64,000 bases of DNA from Pseudomonadota bacterium. GTDB taxonomy: Bacteria > Pseudomonadota > Alphaproteobacteria > Rhodobacterales > Rhodobacteraceae. The position numbers and the translations under genes were made by a program. The notes below the pieces were generated by a model. That model saw only the letters and a program-made list of their open reading frames with translations. It had not been told where the DNA came from and ran no database searches. Within the stretch, counting starts at the first letter, position 1. Each line of letters starts with the position of its first letter. The stretch lies in contig JAIUPC010000012.1 in assembly GCA_020161655.1 (NCBI GenBank), positions 186,001 to 250,000 of the forward strand, written 5' to 3'. This document shows, piece by piece, positions 54,681 to 62,928 of this stretch.

Positions 54681-55124
54681 TCAATGCAGAACCAGCACCG
54701 GCAGTTTCGACTTCGCCAAAAGCCGTGCGGTTTCGCTGTCGACGGAGCGGCCGAGAAGCGTGTAGCGCTCATGCGCGGGCATGATGATGAGATCGCAGGA
54801 CTGCGCCTCGGCGGTGGTGCGCACCGCGTCGGCAAGGTGGTAGTGCTCGGCCACGACATGGCTGCAAGACACCCCTGAAGCACGGACCATCCGTTCGAGG
54901 TGGTCATCGGTCAGCCTGTGGTCCTGCTGGCGATCCTTGAAATCGGTTTCCAGATCGAAGCTCTCCGGCACCATCTCCGGCGCGAAGGAGATCGGCTGGA
55001 ACGCCTGAAGGACGGTCAGGATTGTCAGCCGGGCATTGACGGCGCGGGCGATTTCCAGGCCTTGTTCAACTGCGCGGACGCCGGCCTCGGTACCGTCCGT
55101 CGGAACAATGATGTGCTTGTACAT
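54681..55124 (-). CDS. Universal stress protein
   Basis: A 147-residue UspA-fold protein. The ATP-binding pattern is visible in IIVPTDGTEAG and the C-terminal SCDLIIMPAHERYTLLGRSVDSE. GGAGG lies 4 nt before ATG 55124. It is a single-domain form and, unlike many, has the HERYTLLGRSVDSET loop rather than G-x2-G-x9-GS. Its role is unknown; it lies between two methionine/cobalamin-related genes. Confidence 0.88.
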   Translation of the reverse strand: MYKHIIVPTDGTEAGVRAVEQGLEIARAVNARLTILTVLQAFQPISFAPEMVPESFDLETDFKDRQQDHRLTDDHLERMVRASGVSCSHVVAEHYHLADAVRTTAEAQSCDLIIMPAHERYTLLGRSVDSETARLLAKSKLPVLVLH

Positions 55125-55187
55125 GCCGCCTCCAGCCTTTGGCACGGACGGATTGTCTGCACGCGCTACATATCACGAATTGGGCCT

Positions 55188-56270
55188 TCAGAACAGCGAG
55201 AGCTGATCGCCGGGGCGCGCAGGCCGGGCGAAGCGGCTGCGGTCGAGGCGCGGCAACCGACCATCGAGGCCAAGCCGTTTTGCCGCCACCTGAAAGCGGC
55301 GCTGGATAAGGTCGGCATAGGGCCCCTCGCCCCGCATCCGCTTGCCCCATTCGGCGTCGTAATCCGCCCCGCCCCGCATGGCGCGAAGCCGGTTCAGCAC
55401 ATGCTCCGCCTGCTCCGGACAGGCGCGCGCCAGCCAGTCGCGGAAGAGGGGCGCCACCTCGTAGGGAAGGCGGAGCAGAATCCAGCTTGCCGCCTTTGCG
55501 CCAGCCTTCGCCCCGGCGGCCAGGATCGCCTCAAGCTCCGGCTCGGTCAGGACCGGGACCACGGGGGCGGCCATGACACGGACCGGCACCCCGGCACCGG
55601 CCAGCCTTTCGATGGCGGCAAGGCGGCGTGCCGGGGTGGGCGCGCGCGGCTCCATAGCGCGGCTCAATGCGGGGTCGAGCGTCGTCACCGAGACCCCGAC
55701 ATGGGCGAGGCCCCGCGCAGCCATGTCGGAAAGGATGTCGATGTCGCGTTCGATCAGCGCGCCCTTGGTCACGATGGCCACCGGATGGTTCCACTCCGAC
55801 AGCACGGTGAGGATGCCGCGCATGATCCGGTAGCGCGCCTCGATCGGCTGATAGGGGTCGGTGCTGGTGCCGATGGCAATGGGTTCCACGCTGTAGGCCT
55901 TGCGCGCCAGTTCACGGGCAAGCAAGGCCGGCGCGTCGGGCCGGGCAACGAGCTTCGTCTCGAAATCGAGGCCGGCGGAGAGGCCGAGATAGGAATGGGA
56001 CGGCCGCGCGAAGCAGTAGGAACAGCCATGCTCGCAGCCGCGATAGGGGTTGATCGTGCGGTCGAACGGCAGGTCCGGCGAGGAGATATAGTTGATGAGC
56101 GACCTTGGCCTTTCCTCGCTCACCTCGGTCCTGAGAAGCCGCTCCTCCTCCGGCAGGTCCCAGCCATCGTTTTCGGCAGAGCTTTCCCGAGCCTCGAACC
56201 GGCCCGCCGGATTGGTTGCGGAACCGCGCGCCTTGAGGCGCAGGAAGGGATCGGGCGGCGGCAGGGGCAT
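55188..56270 (-). CDS. Radical SAM protein, PA0069 family
   Basis: A 360-residue radical SAM protein with the cluster motif CEHGCSYC (CxxxCxxC) near residue 79, inside NPYRGCEHGCSYCFARP, and the SPL-like block TSTDPYQPIEARYRIMRG. The C-terminus DQLSLF is typical of the PA0069/SplB-related family. The substrate is unknown. It runs opposite to the corrinoid gene and is separated from it by a 319-nt gap. Confidence 0.87.
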   Translation of the reverse strand: MPLPPPDPFLRLKARGSATNPAGRFEARESSAENDGWDLPEEERLLRTEVSEERPRSLINYISSPDLPFDRTINPYRGCEHGCSYCFARPSHSYLGLSAGLDFETKLVARPDAPALLARELARKAYSVEPIAIGTSTDPYQPIEARYRIMRGILTVLSEWNHPVAIVTKGALIERDIDILSDMAARGLAHVGVSVTTLDPALSRAMEPRAPTPARRLAAIERLAGAGVPVRVMAAPVVPVLTEPELEAILAAGAKAGAKAASWILLRLPYEVAPLFRDWLARACPEQAEHVLNRLRAMRGGADYDAEWGKRMRGEGPYADLIQRRFQVAAKRLGLDGRLPRLDRSRFARPARPGDQLSLF

Positions 56271-56589
56271 TGGGGCGCATCTCCCATGTATGGGAGAAGA
56301 CCAGCCGCCGGACGTACTACGGTGAGGTCCGGCGCTTCTGCGGCAAGCTCGTCCCCTGCCGACTGGCCTTCATAATCTTGTTTGGTGTGGCTGTCGCAGT
56401 CCAGCATCTTCAAACTGAAACCGACAGGAATCCGTGTTGGAATATGGAACATTTAGTGAACATATGGCAATACCCCACTGCTTGCCAATTGCCCCCACGT
56501 CGCCTCCGCGACGGCGCATGTCGCAATTTGCCAAGTGACATTGGGGCATTGGTCGCATTAAGTCAGTCAGAACCGCCAGGAGACACGAG
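56271..56589 (+). other. 319-nt leader of the corrinoid protein gene
   Basis: The gap is notably AT-rich in its second half. Visible pairings are TGGCAA with TTGCCA (about 56464-56488) and GTCGC-CTCC-GCGAC just after it. I found no B12-box, SAM or SAH riboswitch core by eye. It carries divergent promoters and probably a long 5' leader. Confidence 0.4.
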
Positions 56590-57291
56590 ATGGCCGACGA
56601 CGACGAAATCATCCTCAGCGAGCTTGATGACGAAGAGCTTGTCCTGCAGATGCACGACGACCTCTATGACGGTCTGAAGGAAGAGATCGAGGAAGGCGTC
56701 AACATCCTTCTTGGGCGCGGCTGGGCACCCTATGACGTGCTGACCAAGGCCCTCGTCGCCGGCATGACCATCGTCGGCGCCGACTTCCGCGACGGTATCC
56801 TCTTCGTGCCGGAAGTGCTTCTCGCCGCGAACGCGATGAAGGCCGGTATGTTCATCCTGAAGCCGCTTCTGGCCGAAACCGGCGCGCCGCGCGTCGGCAA
56901 GATGGTGATCGGCACCGTCAAGGGCGACATCCACGACATCGGCAAGAACCTTGTCGGCATGATGATGGAAGGCGCCGGCTTCGAGGTCGTCGATCTTGGC
57001 ATCAACAACCCGGTCGAGAAATACCTTGAGGCGCTAGAGCGCGAAGGGGCCGACATCCTCGGCATGTCCGCGCTTCTCACGACGACCATGCCCTACATGA
57101 AGGTCGTGATCGACACGCTGAAGGAAAAGGGCATGCGCGAGGATTTCATCGTGCTCGTCGGCGGTGCGCCCCTGAACGAGGAATTCGGCAAGGCGATCGG
57201 CGCGGACGCCTATTGCCGCGACGCCGCCGTCGCTGTCCAGACCGCCAAGGACCACATGGCCCGCAAGCACAACAAGGTCGCTGCCGGCTGA
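56590..57291 (+). CDS. Corrinoid (B12)-binding protein, methionine synthase-type
   Basis: A 233-residue protein with an N-terminal helical cap at about 5-90 (LVAGMTIVGADFRDGILFVPEVLLA) and a Rossmann B12-binding domain. The cobalt ligand motif D113-x-H115-x2-G118 is in KGDIHDIGKN, and the nucleotide tail site is VLVGGAPL. It equals the cap plus cobalamin module of MetH without the other domains, so it should pass a methyl group between separate proteins, such as the homocysteine methyltransferase at 53585. AGGAG lies 7 nt before the ATG, and a strong terminator follows. Confidence 0.92.
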   Translation: MADDDEIILSELDDEELVLQMHDDLYDGLKEEIEEGVNILLGRGWAPYDVLTKALVAGMTIVGADFRDGILFVPEVLLAANAMKAGMFILKPLLAETGAPRVGKMVIGTVKGDIHDIGKNLVGMMMEGAGFEVVDLGINNPVEKYLEALEREGADILGMSALLTTTMPYMKVVIDTLKEKGMREDFIVLVGGAPLNEEFGKAIGADAYCRDAAVAVQTAKDHMARKHNKVAAG

Positions 57292-57312
57292 GCGGGCTCT
57301 GAGAGTTTGCGG

Positions 57313-57339
57313 AAGGCCCCGGCGTCAACCCGGGGCCTT
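57313..57339 (+). terminator. Intrinsic terminator after the corrinoid gene
   Basis: AAGGCCCCGG and CCGGGGCCTT form a perfect 10-bp stem with a 7-nt loop, 22 nt past the stop, followed by TTCGTTT. Confidence 0.9.
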
Positions 57340-57398
57340 TTCGTTTGGCGCTTTGCATTTCGGCGCCGGATGCCCAGATTGAGGGAAAGGAGTTGCCC

Positions 57399-57560
57399 AT
57401 GCCGCCTGCCCGCTTCGCTGCCCTTCTTGCCGTCGTCCTTGCCGCCGCCGCGCTGACGGTCGGGCTTGCCGCACTGGCCGCACCTGCGGGCATCTCGGCG
57501 GAATGGATGCTGCTGCCCCTTCTCGCGGCAGCGGCTTCGATCTTCTGGAGGCGGTCGTGA
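57399..57560 (+). CDS. Small membrane protein coupled to the DUF1638 gene
   Basis: A 53-residue protein MPPARFAALLAVVLAAAALT with two hydrophobic helices (about 5-27 and 34-50) and a basic end WRRS. GGAG lies 6 nt before the ATG. Its stop shares bases with the next start (GTGA), which strongly implies it is translated and coupled to the DUF1638 gene. It begins 60 nt after the corrinoid terminator. Function unknown. Confidence 0.7.
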   Translation: MPPARFAALLAVVLAAAALTVGLAALAAPAGISAEWMLLPLLAAAASIFWRRS

Positions 57561-58192
57561 CGCTGCCCGATGACCGGACCCTGACCGAGGAAGGGCTGAG
57601 GCCCGAAGCGGCGGGCCGCGTGCTGCTGATCGCCTGCGGTGCGCTGGCGCGCGAGATTGTCGACCTCAAGGAAGCCAATGGCTGGACCCATCTCGACCTG
57701 ACCTGCCTGCCGGCCAAGTATCACCTCTGGCCAGACAAGATCACCGTTGCCGTCACTGAAACAGTGGAACGGCACCGCAATGATTATGCGTCGATCTTCG
57801 TGGTATACGCCGATTGCGGCACCGGCGGCCAGTTGTTCGAAAAGTGCAAGGAACTTGGCGTCGAGATGATCGAAGGCCCGCATTGCTATTCGTTTTTTGA
57901 AGGTAATGCGGCCTTCGCCAGCCATATCGACAGCGAATTCACCGCCTTCTACCTGACCGACTTCCTCGTGCGCCAGTTCGATGCCTTCGTCTGGAAGCCG
58001 ATGGGCTTTGACCGGCACCCGGAGCTGATCACGATGATGTTCGGCAATTACGAAAAGCTCGTCTATCAGGCCCAGACCGACGACCCGGCAATCGATGCGA
58101 AGGCCGAGGAATGCGCCCGGCGCCTTGGCCTCGCCTATGAGCGCCGATTCACCGGCTACGGCGATCTGAAAACCGCGCTGGCCCGGCTTTAG
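57557..58192 (+). CDS. DUF1638 family protein
   Basis: A 211-residue protein of the DUF1638 family (LLIACGALAREIV, DLTCLPAKYHLWPDKI, VVYADCGTGGQLFEKC, GPHCYSFFEG). These proteins are often found beside corrinoid methyltransferase genes, as here. Conserved cysteines C27, C53 and C93-like residues could bind metal or corrinoid. GTG 57557 is the start because GGAGG lies just before it and it overlaps the previous stop. Molecular role unknown. Confidence 0.82.
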   Translation: MTLPDDRTLTEEGLRPEAAGRVLLIACGALAREIVDLKEANGWTHLDLTCLPAKYHLWPDKITVAVTETVERHRNDYASIFVVYADCGTGGQLFEKCKELGVEMIEGPHCYSFFEGNAAFASHIDSEFTAFYLTDFLVRQFDAFVWKPMGFDRHPELITMMFGNYEKLVYQAQTDDPAIDAKAEECARRLGLAYERRFTGYGDLKTALARL

Positions 58193-58195
58193 GCC

Positions 58196-58624
58196 TCAGG
58201 CCGCTTCGGCAGCGGTGGCCAGCACGCGGATACGGCCGATCATGGCGCGAAGCCCGTTCGACCTTTGCGACGAGAGATGCTTGTCGAGGCCAAGCCGCGC
58301 CAGTTCCCCCGTCGCATCGACACGCAGCACCTCGGAAACCGGCAGCCCGGAGTAAAGCGCCTTCAGGATCGCGATCAGCCCGCGCACGATCATCGCATCG
58401 CTGTCGCCGTCAAAATCGAACCGCGCCGCAGCGCCCTGCCCGTCTATCCTCGGCAGGAACCAGACCTGGCTCGCGCAGCCGTCAACCTTGGTCGCCGGCA
58501 CCTTCACCGCATCGTCGAGGGGCGGCATCGCCTTGCCCAGTTCGATGACATGACGGTAGCGGTCTTCCCAGTCGTCGAGGAATTCGAACGTCTCGGCGAT
58601 GTCTTCAAACGCTGTGGTGGCCAT
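58196..58624 (-). CDS. sufE: SufE family protein
   Basis: SufE accepts sulfur from the SufS desulfurase for iron-sulfur cluster assembly. The 142-residue protein has the sulfur-carrying cysteine in TKVDGCASQVWFLP and the family start EDIAETFEFLDDWEDRYRHV. Length is standard. It is convergent with the DUF1638 gene. No other suf genes are in the window. Confidence 0.93.
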   Translation of the reverse strand: MATTAFEDIAETFEFLDDWEDRYRHVIELGKAMPPLDDAVKVPATKVDGCASQVWFLPRIDGQGAAARFDFDGDSDAMIVRGLIAILKALYSGLPVSEVLRVDATGELARLGLDKHLSSQRSNGLRAMIGRIRVLATAAEAA

Positions 58625-58741
58625 TCGTCTCTCCTCATCGCTATCGAGGTAATGCCGGATTGGCCCAAGGTCCAGCCCCGCCGCCTCTTTTCAGGCGTCC
58701 GCAATTCGGCTACCCAAGGCAGGAACGAACGGGGGAATAGC

Positions 58742-59203
58742 ATGACAAGAACCATCGCCGCCTTGCTGGTCGCCGCCTTGGCCGTGACCGCCTGCGGGCG
58801 CATCCGCGACAGCAAGATCAACCCGTTCAACTGGTTCGGCGGATCAGAGGAAGAGGTCGTGCAGGTCGTCGACGGCGTGCCGCAGGACCCGCGCCCCGTT
58901 GTGCAGGAAGTGACCGGGCTTGAGGTCGCGCGCCAGCCCGGCGGCGCCATCGTCACCGCTACCGGCGTGCCGCCGACGCAAGGCTGGTGGGATGCGGCCC
59001 TTGTCCCCGACGGTGACGGGAGCGTCAAGGACGGTGTCCTGACCTACCGCTTCGTGGTCGAAGCGCCATTGGAGCTGCGCCGCACATCCACCCCGCAATC
59101 GCGCGAGGTGACGGCGGCGGTCTACCTTTCCGACATCCGGCTGCAGGGCGTGTCGAAGATCGTCGTGCTTGGCGCCAGCAACAGCCGTTCGACCAGCCGC
59201 TGA
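58742..59203 (+). CDS. Lipoprotein of unknown function
   Basis: A 153-residue protein with a lipoprotein signal MTRTIAALLVAALAVTAC, lipidated cysteine at residue 18. The mature part (INPFNWFGGSEEE, LEVARQPGGAIVTATG, YRFVVEAPLELRRTS) is beta-rich. No family can be named. It is convergent with the rnd gene (7 nt apart). Confidence 0.75.
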   Translation: MTRTIAALLVAALAVTACGRIRDSKINPFNWFGGSEEEVVQVVDGVPQDPRPVVQEVTGLEVARQPGGAIVTATGVPPTQGWWDAALVPDGDGSVKDGVLTYRFVVEAPLELRRTSTPQSREVTAAVYLSDIRLQGVSKIVVLGASNSRSTSR

Positions 59204-59210
59204 GGCCTCA

Positions 59211-60365
59211 TCAGACCTGAATGACCCTGACCGCGCCCCCGCGCGCGGAAAGGGCAATCTCGCCCTTGCAGAGCCTCAGCGCGTCCTTGCCGAAGACCTC
59301 GCCGCGCCAGCCCTTCAGCGCCGGCACCCCGCGTTCGCCGGCTGCAATCGCGTCTAGATCGGCGGATGAGGCGATCAGCTTCTGCGCCACGCCCTCTTCT
59401 TCCGACTTCGACTTCAGGAGAACGCGCAAAAGATCGGCCAACGCCGAATCCACCTGGATCTGGTCGCGGCTGGTATCAGGCTTGGGGAAATCCTCTGGCT
59501 TGGCGTCCATCCCGGCCTTGACGGCGGCAAGGATGCCATCGGCGATTTCGGTCTTGCGGCCTTCGCGGAGGAGAAGCCGGGAGCGGCCAAGCTCCTCAAG
59601 GTTCGTGGGCCGGGTCGAGGCAAGCTCCAGGAGAGCGTCATCCTTGAAGACGCGGCTTCTGGGCACGTTGCGGGTCTGGGCATAGTCCTCGCGGAAGCGG
59701 GCGAGTTCCTTCACCACCGCAAGGAAGCGGCCCGAGGTGGTGCGGGTCTTCACCCGTTCCCAGGCCTCATCGGGGCGAGTGATATAGGTTTCGGGGTCGA
59801 GAAGGATGCCAAGTTCCTCCTCCACCCATTTCTGCCGCCCGGTGCGCTGAAGCTCCTTGGCGAGGAATTCGTAGATCACGCGAAGATGGGTCACATCGGC
59901 CAGCGCATAGACCTTCTGCGCCTCGCTCAAGGGTCGGCGCGACCAGTCGGTGAAGCGCGAGGTCTTGTCGAGGTTCTGCTTGGCGATCTTCCTGACCAGC
60001 GTCTCATAGCCGACCTGATCGCCAAAGCCGCAGACCATGGCCGCGACCTGCGTGTCGAAGAGCGGCTTCGGGAAAACATTGCCCTCGACGAAGAAGATCT
60101 CAAGATCCTGCCGCGCCGCGTGAAAGACCTTCACCGTCGCCTCATGCCGGAAGAGGTCATAGAGCGGGTCGAGCGACAGGCCACCCGCAAGCGGGTCGAT
60201 CAGGACCGCCTCGCCCTCAGCGCCCGGAAGCGCCATCTGGATCAGGCAGAGTTTCGAATAATAGGTCCGCTCGCGCAGGAATTCCGTATCGAGGGTGACA
60301 TAGGCTTCGGACTTGGCGGCTTCGCAGAAACGGGCAAGTTCTTCGGTCGTGGAAATGGTGCGCAT
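59211..60365 (-). CDS. rnd: Ribonuclease D
   Basis: RNase D trims tRNA 3' ends. The 384-residue protein has the DEDD exonuclease motifs: YVTLDTEFLRERTYY (DxE), the middle aspartate in FDTQVAAMVCGFG and YALADVTHLRVIY (Y-x3-D). One or two HRDC domains follow from about residue 210. The length is typical. It heads a minus-strand stretch with sufE beyond the lipoprotein. Confidence 0.94.
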   Translation of the reverse strand: MRTISTTEELARFCEAAKSEAYVTLDTEFLRERTYYSKLCLIQMALPGAEGEAVLIDPLAGGLSLDPLYDLFRHEATVKVFHAARQDLEIFFVEGNVFPKPLFDTQVAAMVCGFGDQVGYETLVRKIAKQNLDKTSRFTDWSRRPLSEAQKVYALADVTHLRVIYEFLAKELQRTGRQKWVEEELGILLDPETYITRPDEAWERVKTRTTSGRFLAVVKELARFREDYAQTRNVPRSRVFKDDALLELASTRPTNLEELGRSRLLLREGRKTEIADGILAAVKAGMDAKPEDFPKPDTSRDQIQVDSALADLLRVLLKSKSEEEGVAQKLIASSADLDAIAAGERGVPALKGWRGEVFGKDALRLCKGEIALSARGGAVRVIQV

Positions 60366-60473
60366 GGGCTTCCGTTCGGCGCGGGGGCATCCCGCAGGGT
60401 TTGGCCGTCATAGGGCAGTCGTCCGGGGTTTTAAAGGGCGGGCGCGCGGAATTTTCCCGCGTCGGCACGAAGG

Positions 60474-61061
60474 TTACAGGTAGAGGGGCCGGCGGTCGCC
60501 CTCGGCAAAGCGGCGAAGGACGGCGGGGTAGAGCCGATGCTCTTCACGCAGGACGCGGGCGGCGAGGGTTTCGGCGGTGTCGCCCGGCATGACCGGCACC
60601 CGCGCCTGACCAAGGATCGGGCCGTCGTCGAGGACCGGCGTCACCTCATGCACGGTGCAGCCGGCCCCATCATCGCCAGCGTCGAGTGCGCGCTGGTGGG
60701 TATGCAGGCCGGGGTACTTGGGCAGGAGAGATGGGTGGATGTTCAGCATCCGCCCGGCAAAGTGTCCGACGAAACCGGGGGTCAGGACGCGCATGAAACC
60801 GGCAAGGCAGATGATGTCGGCTTCGGCTTGAAGGATCGGTTTCAGCAGTTCCGCCTCGAAGGCGGCGCGGTCCTTGCCGAAGGGGCGGTGATCGACGGCG
60901 GCGGTCGGGATGCCGCGCGCGGCGGCCTTCTGCAAACCGGCGGCTCCGGGATCGTTCGAGAGGATCAGCACGGGCCGCGCCGGGTGGTCGCCCGTCATGC
61001 TGTCGGCAAGCGCCAGCATGTTCGAGCCGCCGCCCGAAATCAGGATCGCGACACGCTTCAA
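60474..61061 (-). CDS. purN: GAR transformylase (10-formyl-THF dependent)
   Basis: PurN formylates glycinamide ribonucleotide in purine synthesis. The 195-residue protein has the substrate loop [26 protein letters not shown] and the catalytic region [20 protein letters not shown] with histidine and asparagine, plus [13 protein letters not shown]. The start overlaps the purM stop by 4 nt. Confidence 0.96.
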   Translation of the reverse strand: MKRVAILISGGGSNMLALADSMTGDHPARPVLILSNDPGAAGLQKAAARGIPTAAVDHRPFGKDRAAFEAELLKPILQAEADIICLAGFMRVLTPGFVGHFAGRMLNIHPSLLPKYPGLHTHQRALDAGDDGAGCTVHEVTPVLDDGPILGQARVPVMPGDTAETLAARVLREEHRLYPAVLRRFAEGDRRPLYL

Positions 61062-62104
61062 GCCAGCGTGCCCTTGTAGCGGACCCCCTGCCCTTCGATG
61101 ACGGTGCCGAGCGGGATCACAGTCTCGCCAGCATCCGCCAGAAGCGCCGAAAGCGCAGTTTCGCGGCCAGCGTCGACCACAAGGATCAGCCCGATGCCGC
61201 AGTTGAAGGTCTTGAGAAGCTCCGCCTGCGCCATCCCCGCCGAACGGTTCAGCCAGTCGAAGACCGGCGGCAGTCGCCAGGCCTCAAGGTCGATCTCTGC
61301 CCCCAGCCCCTCGGGTAGGACGCGCGGCAGGTTCTCCGTCAACCCGCCGCCGGTGATATGGGCAAGGCCGTGGACTCCGCCCGACCGGATCGCCGCCAGC
61401 GCCTGCTTCACGTAAAGCCGCGTCGGGGCCAGAAGCGCCTCGCCAAGCGTGCCAGCCCCGAAGGGCGAGGCCGCGTCCCAGCCAAGACCCGAAACCTCGA
61501 CGATCTTCCGGACCAGCGAATAACCGTTGGAATGCACCCCGTTCGAGGCAAGCCCGATCAGCCGGTCGCCCTTGACCACGCCCTGCGGCAGGTCCGCGCC
61601 CCGCTCCATCGCGCCGACCGAAAAGCCGGCAAGGTCGAAATCGCCGCCGTGGTACATGCCCGGCATTTCTGCCGTCTCGCCGCCCACGAGCGCGCAGCCC
61701 GACTGCGCGCAGCCCTCGGCGATGCCGTTGATGATCCGCGTCGCCTGATCGACATCGAGCTTGCCGGTGGCGAAATAGTCGAGGAAGAACAAGGGCTCCG
61801 CGCCCTGGCAGACGAGGTCGTTGACGCACATGGCGACAAGGTCGATGCCGATGGTGTCAAGATGCCCGGTGTCGATGGCGATGCGAAGCTTGGTGCCGAC
61901 CCCGTCCGTCGCAGCCACAAGGATCGGGTCCGAGTAGCCCGCCGCCTTCAGGTCGAAAAGCGCGCCGAAGCCGCCGAGGCCCGACATGGTGCCGGGCCGC
62001 TGCGTCCGCTTCGCCGCCGGCTTGATCCGCTCCACCAGCGCATTGCCGGCGTCGATATCGACCCCCGCCTCAGCATAGGTCAGCCCATTCTTTCCGTCCG
62101 TCAT
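61058..62104 (-). CDS. purM: AIR synthetase
   Basis: PurM closes the imidazole ring to give AIR. The 348-residue protein starts [21 protein letters not shown], with [31 protein letters not shown] and the glycine-rich [13 protein letters not shown]. The start at 62104 is preferred to the ATG at 62185 because family members begin there. It overlaps purN by 4 nt and lies divergent from the tRNA gene. Confidence 0.96.
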   Translation of the reverse strand: MTDGKNGLTYAEAGVDIDAGNALVERIKPAAKRTQRPGTMSGLGGFGALFDLKAAGYSDPILVAATDGVGTKLRIAIDTGHLDTIGIDLVAMCVNDLVCQGAEPLFFLDYFATGKLDVDQATRIINGIAEGCAQSGCALVGGETAEMPGMYHGGDFDLAGFSVGAMERGADLPQGVVKGDRLIGLASNGVHSNGYSLVRKIVEVSGLGWDAASPFGAGTLGEALLAPTRLYVKQALAAIRSGGVHGLAHITGGGLTENLPRVLPEGLGAEIDLEAWRLPPVFDWLNRSAGMAQAELLKTFNCGIGLILVVDAGRETALSALLADAGETVIPLGTVIEGQGVRYKGTLA

Positions 62105-62226
62105 CGTCGTCCCCCCGGGGGCCACCAGCCATTTCGGCGCGGCATACAGGATTGCACCGCCCCCGGCAACGCCGCCCGGCGTCACGGCCTGAGGAATCTC
62201 ACCCGCCCTTTCGCTTGCCCTTCTGC

Positions 62227-62254
62227 TTGACCGTCAGGCGCAATCTGCTAGCAA
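62227..62254 (+). promoter_or_regulatory. Promoter of the CAU tRNA gene
   Basis: TTGACC (62227-62232), a 16-bp spacer and TAGCAA (62249-62254) lie just upstream of the tRNA, placing the expected start point a few bases before its first nucleotide. Confidence 0.55.
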
Positions 62255-62267
62255 GTCCCCCGTGGCC

Positions 62268-62343
62268 GGGCCTGTAGCTCAATGGTTAGAGCAGGGCGCT
62301 CATAACGCCTTGGTTGGGGGTTCAAGTCCCTCCGGGCCTACCA
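62268..62343 (+). tRNA. tRNA with CAU anticodon, probably tRNA-Ile2 (lysidine-modified)
   Basis: A complete 76-nt cloverleaf with encoded CCA. Acceptor GGGCCTG pairs with CGGGCCT, the D arm is GCTC...GAGC, and the anticodon loop CTCATAA has CAT at 62301-62303. The acceptor has consecutive C4-G69 and C5-G68 pairs and discriminator A, features that the lysidine synthetase TilS uses to pick tRNA-Ile2, and the sequence resembles E. coli ileX more than an elongator tRNA-Met. Simple scanners would call it Met. Confidence 0.9.
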
Positions 62344-62409
62344 CTCATGTCCAGCCAGTCATGGTCATTGCGCTCGCAGTCCTGCAAGGACCAGCGGAGG
62401 GCCGTCCCG

Positions 62410-62880
62410 TCACCAGAAGTCCTTGTGACCGCTGACGATCTCCTGTTCGAGGTCCGGGAACGGCCCCCGGACCTCGACCCGGCGCCGCCCTGCCGCGAAA
62501 ACCTGATGGCAGCTCAGATCGAGGGTCAGATTTTCGGGATTCTCCCCGGTCAGTTCCGCGAGACGCCTCTCGCTCAGCCCGTAGACCACGGCACCGATGC
62601 CGGCCCAGTAGCAGGCCCCGGCGCACATGCAGCAGGGCTCTACCGAGGTCACAAGCGTGCATCGTTCGAGAAAGGCCGGATCGTAGAGTTGCGCGGCGGC
62701 GCGGGCGACGTTCGCCTCGGCGTGGCCGACGCCGCGATCCTGCGCGTAGGTGTTGCCCGACGAAAGGAGCACGTCACCCTCCGGCCCGACGAGAAGCGCC
62801 CCGAAGGGATGGTTGCCACTGGCCCGGCTCTTGGCGGCAATTTCAACGGCAAGACGCAGATACCTGGTATCGTTGCTCAT
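62410..62880 (-). CDS. Nucleoside/guanine-type deaminase (CDA fold)
   Basis: A 156-residue cytidine-deaminase-fold protein. The zinc site is HAEAN with the catalytic glutamate and PCCMCAGA (PCxxC). The start YLRLAVEIAAKSRASGNHPFGALLV fits guanine or nucleoside deaminases of the TadA/GuaD group. It is not TadA itself, because the C-terminal part differs. Substrate is not certain. It is convergent with the tRNA gene. Confidence 0.87.
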   Translation of the reverse strand: MSNDTRYLRLAVEIAAKSRASGNHPFGALLVGPEGDVLLSSGNTYAQDRGVGHAEANVARAAAQLYDPAFLERCTLVTSVEPCCMCAGACYWAGIGAVVYGLSERRLAELTGENPENLTLDLSCHQVFAAGRRRVEVRGPFPDLEQEIVSGHKDFW

Positions 62881-62928
62881 GGCCGCCCCCCTCGGATGCC
62901 CAATAGCAGTTACAGGAGCAACGCCCCC

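Noticed and set aside
56271-56589. Cobalamin or SAM riboswitch before the corrinoid gene
   Set aside because: I looked for a B12-box and SAM/SAH core sequences and found none; only generic inverted repeats are present.
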